Shown here in pieces: positions 1 through 8,924 of a stretch of 27,118 bases of DNA. A program made the position numbers and the translations under genes. Below the pieces are notes generated by a model that was not told the origin of the DNA, ran no database searches, and saw nothing but the letters and a program-made list of their open reading frames with translations. The first letter of the stretch is position 1, and the number at the start of each line of letters is the position of its first letter. Origin of the DNA: Smittium culicis (taxonomy: Eukaryota; Kickxellomycota; Harpellomycetes; Harpellales; Legeriomycetaceae); NCBI GenBank assembly GCA_001970855.1, contig LSSN01000129.1, forward strand, positions 2,207-29,324, written 5' to 3'.

Positions 1-4
1 CAAT

Positions 5-96
5 AATTGAAAAAGTTCTAGACATTTCTTTATTAAATAAAATAAATTATAATTGAAAAAGTTCTTGACATTTCTTTATTAAATAAAATAAGTTAT
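5..96. repeat. 46-bp tandem repeat, two copies
   Basis: Two adjacent copies of a 46-bp AT-rich unit beginning AATTGAAAAAGTTCT (5-50 and 51-96). They differ at only two positions (an A/T after GTTCT and an A/G near the end). The array touches the window edge, so more copies may lie to the left. No coding potential is seen in it. The near identity suggests a recent duplication or an active minisatellite. Confidence 0.85.
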
Positions 97-907
97 AATA
101 TAAGAATATAAAACATTGAAAATTTTATAAGTAAAAGAATGAGGAAAAACCACAAGAAGGTGGAAAAACCTCTTCTCTAGACCTGGAAATTTTTTTATGT
201 GTACTTTTTTTCTTTTATATTTTTTCCTGATTATTTATTTTATTACTTTTTCTTCATCTTTTCATTTATACGTGCATTTTTCAAAAGATATTTATATCTT
301 GCCCCTAATGCATTATAAATAATAGATTGAAAAAACAAAAAAAAATAGAGATATTGAGTTGATAGGTATAAAGCAGTATGAAACGTGATTTTAAGAAATT
401 CTAAACAGATTTTAGACCAGATATGTCAGCTGAAATATGGTTGTAACCCAAAATTTATAAGATGATTTCATATTACAGATATATAGTCTATTTCAGAAAT
501 CATGAAGTCTCAGATGTTAATAGAAACAAGAAGTAATCGATGATTTATATTTTTTTTAAAACTCGGAATTTTATTGGTACGTAGTAATTGATTATGTTCA
601 ATAAATAAATTTCAATCTTTTATAATTTCTCTAATTCATCGAAATTAAAATGGATAATGCGTAATAATATAGATTGAATACTTAAAAATCAAAAAATATT
701 TTCATAAATACTAGATTAAGAGTTTCCAGTGACATTATCCATAATATCTAACTATAATTTACGATTAAATGTAAATTTTAAACAAGAAGCTATTTATCAA
801 ATAAATAATGGCTATATCTCTCAAAAATAGCCGAATTTTAGGAATTCATAGTATATAAAAATAATTTTCAATTAATGAATGCATCACATTTTATTGGTGA
901 TTATTTC
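97..907. other. AT-rich spacer without a gene
   Basis: No frame of meaningful length is open on either strand. The stretch carries A and T runs. Its only notable content is one arm of the inverted repeat at 564-581. Confidence 0.6.
564..581 (+). repeat. left arm of 18-bp perfect inverted repeat
   Basis: CGGAATTTTATTGGTACG reads here. Its exact reverse complement is at 8641-8658. Both arms are preceded, on the outer side, by a T-rich run. A 13-nt core (TTTTATTGGTACG) recurs at 3847-3859. The repeat could be a transposon terminal repeat or a short dispersed repeat. No matching target-site duplication is obvious beside the arms. Confidence 0.6.
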
Positions 908-997
908 TTTAAACAGACCAAGAAAGTAGTATTTATTGATGAGTCCAATTTCTATACACTCATTAAATTGGCTAAGATTAAAATTAGTAAAATTTAA
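908..997 (+). pseudogene. possible Tc1/mariner-type transposase scrap
   Basis: A 29-codon open stretch encodes KKVVFIDESNFYT, which resembles the block around the second catalytic Asp of Tc1/mariner DDE transposases (typically VxFxDESxF). It ends at TAA, and I could not follow the family signature in any frame beyond it. This is a motif resemblance only; the surrounding sequence is too decayed for a firm call. Confidence 0.2.
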
Positions 998-1509
998 CTA
1001 ATTTTTCCAACATATGATGAAGCAAGAGTTCTTTAATTTATTAAAAAAAATGTTGGCACTTTATTCGAATGGTCTCATTATTGGGCCTTAATCTAAGTAT
1101 ATTGGTGTCGAGAAAATATGGCACATGGCTGTAAATGCGTAAAATGGGGAATAAAATCGAAGCTTTGCAAAAAAAAATTTTATATTTTAAGAGATTCCAT
1201 TATTTGAAATATATCGCTACCTCGAATGAAAGATTGCTAATAGTGCAAAAAATGATTAGATTTTAGCTCGTGAACCCCCAAAAAATATCAAGGAGGAGAG
1301 ATAGATGTTGTATCGGTTCATATTTCAGAAGCTTATTGAATATTGCTATGAAACTGTACGACCTATATAGATATTATTTAATTAAGGTTCAATATGTGCT
1401 TGATATCAGAAATTTCAAGATGAATTCTTAACGAAATATTGTAAATTACTTCGAAAAAAAAAGAAAGATAAAAATGAGACATTTGTACTACACACAGATA
1501 TAAATTCTG
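998..1509. other. AT-rich spacer without a gene
   Basis: All frames have frequent stops. It may be a decayed continuation of the element at 908-997, but no family signature can be read. Confidence 0.5.
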
Positions 1510-1668
1510 TCACAATAAGAAAACTGCCAAAGAAAGTCGATAAATGCTGAGGGTTTCCTTAGTCCTGTGAAGCCTTCTTGTGCAATTTATACGGTCTTTC
1601 GGGGCTTTGAACTTTTCTTGTTGCTTCACAGTTGCGTCCGGAGTTGAGCTTGATTTATCTGACGTCAT
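1510..1668 (-). CDS. unidentified 52-codon open frame in a GC-richer patch
   Basis: An ATG at 1668 opens a 52-codon minus-strand frame ending at TGA (1510). Its base composition is far more balanced than the flanks. The product is hydrophilic at first (starting MTSDKSSSTPDATVK, with many Lys and Arg) and ends in a short hydrophobic tail. I recognise no family. It could be a first exon, with a possible GT donor inside the CGTATA near codon 26, or a fragment of a decayed gene or transposon. The flanks return at once to AT-rich stop-filled sequence, so a relic is at least as likely as a working gene. Confidence 0.25.
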   Translation of the reverse strand: MTSDKSSSTPDATVKQQEKFKAPKDRINCTRRLHRTKETLSIYRLSLAVFLL

Positions 1669-2702
1669 ATTTATAAGATGGTAGTTTTGGCTGTTATAGT
1701 AAATAAAACTTGGTTAAAAATTTTTTTATTTGTATTTTTTTGTATATTTTATTTATTTTATAAGAAAAAAATTGGTAAAATTATTATCAAAAAATATAGA
1801 GTATATTAAAGAATTAATGTCTTGTTATACGATATGCTAAAATTGAGTTTAAACTGTATTAAGGTGTTTCATATATCGCGACGATGAATAAAAAATTTTT
1901 AATAAATTTTAATAATTTTTCCATGTTGTAACTAAATTCTGACCTAAATATATTTATAGTTTAAGACTCCTCGATGGTCTTTAAATCAAATTTCATTTAT
2001 CCATTGCTATTAATTTTCTTTCTTTCTATAACGGCTATTTATTTCTTATAACTCTCTTTGTATAAATCGACAGAGCTTTACGTAAAATCAGATTGAAATC
2101 TTAATTATTATTTTCTTAGTAAATTTTATCAATAATTTATTATCTCGTCGTATTCTTCGTGATAGGAGAGTTTGTTATCTAAAATTCGACATATATATGG
2201 GATTTTACATCATAATTAATACTTCTCAAGACAACATCATGTCGAAAAGTTTAACTATATGAACTTAAACATTTTATTTTAGCGTTAGTTAAACTATAAA
2301 TATAAATTTGGATTACATAATGGTACTCGTGATATCGGTTTATACAGATAAATCTATCATAGAATCGCTTTTCAAATGGATTTGTGCTTGCTAAAGTTTT
2401 TTTATATGGATCCAAATATTATCTGAGAATTATAAAAAGATCAGAAACCCCGGATGATAATTCTAAACTGATTTTAGGATATTTTATAATGCAAGAGTAA
2501 TATATATGCTATTCTTAAGAGTATACTATATTTAATGAAGATGAAAAAATACATATACTAATTCCAATACTAATAATAACTGGTGATGACTTTAGAAGAG
2601 AATAACAGTGAAAGAATATTAAACTGATCAAATTATTTTATTTTCACTAGAGAAAAACAGTTTTTAAAGTGCTTTATTTAGTTTGAACTTTGATAAAATT
2701 GA
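1669..2702. other. AT-rich spacer without a gene
   Basis: About 1 kb with no credible open frame on either strand and no repeat that I can delimit. Confidence 0.6.
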
Positions 2703-2983
2703 CTACCTGAAGCTGTTCAACAAGATTTAAAATGGATTATCGAAATTAACAATGTTCATTTTAATTCACGCGATTTATTTGATTATTATATTTAAGAAAG
2801 AATTCTTAAAGCAGGAAAAATTGGAAATAAAATCTCTGATAATTATCAGCTAATAGGAATAAAAGATTTATTCTCCTATTTAGAAGATTGAAATATTCAA
2901 ACCCGCTATCTAATATTAAGGGATACAGAAAAACAGTTCAAAATTACATTTCTGTCAATGAAATGTAGTGTGGGAGGTTAGGA
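2703..2983 (+). pseudogene. decayed protein-coding remnant, family unknown
   Basis: Starting at 2703, one frame reads like protein for about 93 codons with only two internal stops before a final TAG at 2981-2983. It begins LPEAVQQDLKWIIEINNVHF, and after the first stop (TAA) continues ERILKAGKIGNKISDNYQL, with the second stop (TGA) where Trp would be natural. The composition (charged and hydrophobic residues mixed, no homopolymers) is unlike chance translation of AT-rich DNA. Downstream to about 3140, further open patches appear in shifted frames. It is probably a transposon-encoded or dead host gene fragment. I cannot name the family. Confidence 0.4.
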
Positions 2984-4657
2984 AGTATATCTTGGCGAGT
3001 TTTATATACACCGGAAAATTTTTTTGGAGCCCTAAGCACACTATAAGTCTAGAGTTGAACTTGTATTTCGATACTGCATGACCTTGGGTGAACAACAAAT
3101 CTTGAATATCGTTTATTTAAATGGAAATTAAAAACTATAAATTTATATGTTTTAAACACGAAAGAAATAATCTCAAAAGACAAGTGTGCAGATTTGACTG
3201 AAAGTCATATGCTTCCGTACCTTTTAATCATTATAATATCTATTTTCTAACGCATTTAAGCATTTCAAACTGAATAAATATATATGTCGGTGTATATTAT
3301 TATTTTGTGATTTACTTTATTATGAATCTGTACCTGAAAAAAAAAAAATTCTGCTTGAGCTTTAGGGGTAAGAATTTTATCCTTATATTTGAAAGCATAT
3401 ATGAAATACATAAAATAAAGCTAAATGATACACATATAGTTGATATTTTAATTTTTTTAGTGTACATTATGTTCGTTTAAAGGTGTTTCATTTATTTAAC
3501 TTGAATAGGAAAAAATTGTGGAAAGCCTGTATTCGGTTATAAGACATCTCTAAGCTTAGAGACAGCGATCAAAAGAATTTTGGTTAATTTATAACATAAA
3601 TACTAATAGTACTTAAAAAAATAGTACAATCCACGATATGGTAATCGCTATATTCCATAATTATTTTTATATCATCTCAACTCCCTTTGAAAATAGTGGT
3701 AATTGCAAAAATAATCAAAATCAAGTGTATATTTGAAAAAATGGTAAAAAAAAACAATTTAAGTCAATTGGAATCATATTACAATTTTTCAATGCTTTTT
3801 TAGTGCTTTAAACTAAATTTCTATTTTTTAATAATTAAATTTGTATTTTTATTGGTACGATTAAAACCTTTAATTTATAATGTGAAATATTATATCTAGC
3901 TAATCTCAAAATTGAAATATCATAATTAACATTCAGAAAATAAAGTGTTATTAATTGCTAAAAATTTTTATTAGCCAATGATTTTTAATATATTAAATTT
4001 AGTTAATTTTTATTATTTTATTGTTTTTTTTTTGTAGAAAAAACACTTTCACTTATTGAAATAGTAAATGAGATGTTTTCAAATTTTAAATTGATCGATT
4101 ATGACTTTTTTCTCTTATTTTTCTCAATTTCTATATTTTCCAACCCCCCCCCCCATTTATGCAATAAAAATTATTATAATTAATTTTATTTTAATAATTA
4201 CGACATAACTCGGGAAAAAAAAGCATATATCTAAAGGTTTTACTATAACATCAAGCACATCGAATGAATAATATTCGAAAACTGTATATGAAATTTATAA
4301 AATTCAAAAGCAATCCAAAGAGAATTAGAAAATAAAATTATATTTAAGAAACCCTTCCAAGCACTAAATTTAATATTTATTCCATAACATTTCCGTTATA
4401 GCTCTATGATATTTATATTAGCATAATTGTTATAATGGATACAATTTAAAAGTTTCAGGTATATATATTGAAGCTGAATTAAAAACATAAACTGGTGATA
4501 AATAGATTTAAAGTATTGCATAAAATCAAAACCTCTACCTCTTCCTCAATTTTTTTCGAATACATATTTTTAAAATAGTTCTAAATTTATTTGAATATTT
4601 AATAATAAAGCTAATTTTATTATTTATAAAAATAAATTTTATTAAACCTCAATAATA
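2984..4657. other. AT-rich spacer with C11 tract
   Basis: No gene is supported here. It contains a run of 11 C at 4144-4154, striking in such AT-rich DNA, and the 13-nt core TTTTATTGGTACG at 3847-3859 that is shared with the inverted repeat arms at 564 and 8641. Confidence 0.6.
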
Positions 4658-4762
4658 TTAAATTCGTTGTTTATTTGCATTGTTTGATATAAATCTACCA
4701 CAAGTTTTAGAAAAATGTCCAATTTGGCCACACTTTTTACAAACTCTATTTGTTTTATTCAT
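4658..4762 (-). pseudogene. zinc-knuckle tail of the MULE relic
   Basis: A 34-codon frame from ATG 4762 to TAA 4658 encodes VCKKCGQIGHFSKTC, a perfect CCHC knuckle. Such a knuckle commonly ends MULE transposases after the SWIM domain. In the same frame just upstream, a stop interrupts a basic stretch (RRVKI, stop, GKE), so it belongs to the decayed transposase rather than being a free gene. Confidence 0.75.
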
Positions 4763-6120
4763 TTCTTTGCCTCAAATTTTAACTCTTCTCATATTTTTTT
4801 CTTCTAGATATCTAAACCATAGTCGGTGAAAGAGTTTTATTTTCAGATATTTCCGATGATATATCAATAAAAATAAGTTCTCCTTCATAAACTTTTTTTA
4901 ATATATCTATATTTTTAATTGAGTTGATTAAAAATTGAGGGTCAAGCTTTAACATACACATGACTCCACAAATAAGAATACATGGCATCCCAAATCTTTT
5001 ATAATAACCACAGGTACAGCTTTTTTCTTTCATATCAACAAATCTGTAGCCATTTTTACTTCCTTTTACACTAAAAAAATATGACCCAGTTTGGCGAATT
5101 TCTCTTTTCAACCCTTCTGTTACATTAAGGTTCAAAGTATCTCTAACTTCTTTAGGGAATTCGTCTTTTTCATTTTCTAACTTTGCTCTTATATTGAAAA
5201 ATCTTTCTCCGATTTTAAATAATATATTCTATAATGCTTCAAGTACGTTGAAACTTCTTTCGTAAGAAGTCCAACTATTCATAAATTCATCTATATTTGA
5301 GTTTACATTTCAGAATCTATGTTCAATAAAATATACTGGTGCCTTTGAATCTGGATTAATTTTTTCAAATAAAATCATAATTTTGGACCATAATTATCTA
5401 TAGTTTATATAGTGTTGTGGTATACCGAAATTTCAAAATTTTTTTGCGGCTTTGAATATATCTGGTTCAAAATCTTTTTTAAATTCTGAAATCACATTTT
5501 TTTTAATATTTTCAACTCGTAATGAATGGTAAGCAAGATAAAGTTTATTCGAAACAGCATTTAGGAGTCCCTTGTATCTATAAATTAGAATTATTAAACT
5601 ATTCTCAGCACTTAGCCCTAAAAATGAAGAGCTTAAATCAAGAATAAAACATCCCCAATTTACTTTACTTTTATGGCTGTATACACCAAAAGCTAATGGA
5701 AACTCTATTTTTTCGCCACCCAATGAAGCTGATGTAAAAAAAACTTTAAAATCGGATTTAGAGTGACAAAAAATCATGCTATAATAGGTAAACAGTTTTT
5801 AATTGAGCAAACCGATTGTCCAGGCTAAATAAAACAAGATTTGAATATGTTTTATTTGCTTTCAAAAGAACAGTGTGATCCTGAATTTACTTCACAGAAT
5901 TTTTTTAAGAATGGCTATATATTCATGTAGAAATTAACGTTTTCTCACGAAATTTCGGATTTTATATCGTTTAAATGTCTCCATGATGTGTGATATTTTA
6001 CTCGCGCACCGCTATCATCTCTTAAATAATCTATGAATGATTTTGGATTATTTCATTGAATACTCTTGATATAGATTTTGATTTAACTTATTTAAAAGCG
6101 TTTCTTATTTTTGGAATTAA
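4658..6120 (-). pseudogene. Mutator-like (MULE) transposase, degenerate
   Basis: Reading the minus strand from about 6120 down to 4658 gives the MULE domain order, interrupted by many stops and frame changes. First comes the N-terminal block (VKYHTSWRHLNDIKSEIS near 6000, like the usual SYxTAWRA), then VNSGS, the counterpart of NPGS, near 5880. The transposase core at 5777-5433 includes EFPLAFGVYSHKSKVNWGCF and GLLNAV. The C-terminal part follows, with a SWIM-type C-x-C-x9-C motif (4812-5135). Last is a complete CCHC zinc knuckle, C-x2-C-x4-H-x4-C, in the final open frame 4762-4658. Two key residues are lost: the usual Asp before RxKG is Tyr (codon 5582-5580), and the SWIM His is Leu (codon 4976-4974). 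MULE transposases cut and paste DNA; this copy cannot encode an active enzyme. The 5' limit is approximate and no terminal repeats were tied to it. Confidence 0.8.
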
Positions 6121-8427
6121 AGGTTTACATTTATGGTCTAATTATTTAATCGTATTGAATTTTTCATCATTTCTTATATATAAACTTACCGTAAGATCGT
6201 AGTTATTGGACAAAAAATAGCTTGAAAGCTGGATTTATTGATGTATTTTATTTTATAAGTTTTATGGTTTTTAACTCTAAAATCAACCAAGTCATTTTTT
6301 ACTTATTTAAAAATGAAAGTTTCCAGAAACATATTTTGACCTTTAAAAAAAATTATGTGTACGAATTTAGCAATATATATATTATTAATCACCTTTTACT
6401 TTAACTTGTTAGAATATATAAAAACAGATAATCTAAAATAACTCTTTTTATTGTTAAAAAAAGAAGTTTTACATAAATTTACTCAAAGTAACAAACAAAA
6501 GAATATTTTTATAGTGATTATGAACATTTAGAAAATTCATTATTTTATTATTAATAAGAACAGCTATAAATATTGAAAATTCATAATAAGTTTTCTACTT
6601 AATTGAATTTTTTTTGGCTATTTTTCCAAATATGCACTCGAATTTGATTTAATTTGCAATTTCCCATCAAGTTTGATTAATTTTGAATTTTTACAATAAA
6701 ATCCTGGCTAATTTTGCAGCCACCCTTTGAATTTAAGACAAGAATCTAGAATTATTTTATGAATTCAATGCAAGAGAATTCATTAAAAAAATTTCTACCA
6801 GTCGATAAGTGATTAAACCTCTACGTTTGAAATCCTAGAATAGCATTAAATCATAGATTAAGAAAGAGAAAACTTTAAAAAAACAAGATGCATTCAAGGT
6901 ACAAGGGCCTTCTCGAGATTATTTATAGTCATTGTCACATTACGTATAATGCGAGGTTAGAATTGAGGAAAAGTCAATTTAATCATAATTTGAGACTATT
7001 AATATTCAAGTCTAGATATTTAATCTCTTATTTTAATTTTTCCAGAAAGAATTAGCGAGAAAATCTCTATATACTTTTAAAATCGGTCTAAAATAAAATT
7101 TTCGCCATTTATTCTATTTCATTATAAATTTTTCTGCTCTTTTTGTACTTTTTTTTTTATTTAGTCCTATTGAATTTTTTTTAGGTAAAAAGGCAAACTG
7201 CCAGCTTATTTATTTATTTTTGATTGTAGGAATATTTTTAAAAAGAAACACTTATCTTTTACTCCTTATTTTTAAAAAACTTGTTTTATTCTCTTCGCTT
7301 GGATTGTTATTATATATTTCTGATTTATATTAATTTGACTATTATTTATCGAATTTATCATCAATTTATAATCACGCATTTTTGGTTAAAGATTCTCTAT
7401 GCGGTAAGATTATTAAACGTGAAATATAAGTATATTCAAAGCTAGTAAGTATTTATAAAAATTTTTAAAATAAATTTTAAAATAGGCACTCCTCCGACGC
7501 ACTAGCAGCTCCATACCCACTGGGCATTGGTTCAAGGTTAAAATTAACTAGCATATGATTTTTTTATGATTATAGCCAATAAGGGTGCTAAATTTTTTGT
7601 GGGTGGGGAGGGGGGTTGTAAAATTGGTATAATAATTCAAGCTTTTAACCGTAATTCAATGATGTGTGTTGCATTTCTAGCTTTAAATGCAGGAAATATG
7701 CCAGAATTAAAAAAAAAATTAATAGGTACTATTCACCTTTAATTCTTCAAAATCACAATGTTAGTTTATTATTTGTATTTTATCCCTCTCACAGGAGGTA
7801 GACTATTTTTGATCTGCAAAATATGGGGGGGAGGGTTCTGAACGAAGAGAGCAATTTCTTGCAGCTTAAAGCTATTTGCTTGAATATTTATTGACTGCTA
7901 ATATCATTGACGGGATTGAATAGGCGTTTTGATTTTTCTATATTTTTGTTTAAATTTGAAATTTTTATTTGCTAAAAGTAAGAAACGATTTTACTCATTT
8001 GCCATAAATCTTTTATACAATTTTATTCACTGTACACTTTACACTATAAATTGACTCCTTCGTAAAGAGTCTCCCAAATAATAAATTTACTTGTAAATCA
8101 TAAACGAGTCAATTAATTAATTTTTTTTAAGATTGCTGGACTGGAAATAGTTAGCATAAACTAGTAATAGGGTCTATTGAGCCATACTACTATAGATATA
8201 ATAATGCGATGTTTATGGTTTTGGGCTTTATTTTCTAGAGTTTAGAAGCTTTCGAGAATATTCAGTTAATAAGCTCAAAATTAAAGTAGCTCCTTGATTT
8301 CATTAAATAAAAGTGGAAGTGGGAGTTATTTTTTTTAATATAGCATTATGATAATCCTGTTAGACGTAGGCTCTGACTAGGAGCTCAATGATCTCAACGA
8401 ATTCAATTTTGTTGGAACGAGCTTAAT
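6121..8427. other. AT-rich spacer without a gene
   Basis: No credible coding region. It has short G-rich runs (7601-7615 and about 7825-7836) and a small GC-richer patch near 7490-7550. A hydrophobic open frame at 6222-6404 has no ATG at its start and no family resemblance; I regard it as chance. Confidence 0.55.
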
Positions 8428-8556
8428 TCAATGACTGCTTGTAACTTCAGTCATCCAGCCTACTTGAAGCAATTCCTGGGTGGATCTTTCGGTTGGTAGA
8501 TTGATCCCATTTCCCTTTAGGTACGAAGCAGGTAGACCAGCAGAGGAATTTATTAG
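8428..8556 (-). pseudogene. GC-richer open stretch, possible coding relic
   Basis: A minus-strand frame of 42 codons without an ATG start runs from about 8556 to TGA at 8428. It includes SAGLPASYLKGNGINLPTE and WMTEVTSSH, with balanced amino-acid composition, in an island of clearly higher G+C (about 8345-8560). A CTAATACTAAT sequence lies just upstream on the same strand. It looks like a fragment of an exon or transposon gene. No family is recognised, and its end is abrupt. Confidence 0.25.
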
Positions 8557-8640
8557 TATTAGAATATTAGTTTTTTTATGCCTTGCACCGAATTTATATT
8601 TTTTTTAGTTTATTTACCGCGTATTTTCTAATATTGTTAT

Positions 8641-8658
8641 CGTACCAATAAAATTCCG
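8641..8658 (-). repeat. right arm of 18-bp perfect inverted repeat
   Basis: CGTACCAATAAAATTCCG is the exact reverse complement of 564-581. The two arms bracket about 8.1 kb that includes the MULE relic. It is followed outward by an A run and then a TA microsatellite. Confidence 0.6.
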
Positions 8659-8671
8659 TGATAAAAAAAAA

Positions 8672-8690
8672 ATATATATATATATATATA
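8672..8690. repeat. (TA)n microsatellite
   Basis: An uninterrupted AT dinucleotide run follows a run of ten A bases, about 230 bp upstream of the transporter gene start. Confidence 0.9.
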
Positions 8691-8924
8691 GCATTACGAT
8701 TTTTGGACTTTATTCTCTAACCTGAATTTTTTACGAATTGATAATTAATTTTTTTCTTTACTTTGTAATTCATATTATTTTTTTTTATATTTACTCTCAG
8801 CTCACTATCAAATAATCATATTCATATAAATCAGCTTACTATTTAAAATAAGTCAGTTATTCTCAAGATTTTCAAACCATCTTCTAGTAAACATAAATAA
8901 TCCGCAGATTCTTCTATCAGATTG

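Noticed and set aside
6222..6404. 60-codon plus-strand open frame
   Set aside because: It starts at a non-ATG codon and is a Phe/Ile/Asn-rich translation of AT-rich spacer with no family resemblance.
7485..7550. tRNA-like B-box (GGTTCAAGG) in a GC-richer patch
   Set aside because: No cloverleaf with acceptor stem, anticodon arm and matching A box could be drawn around it.
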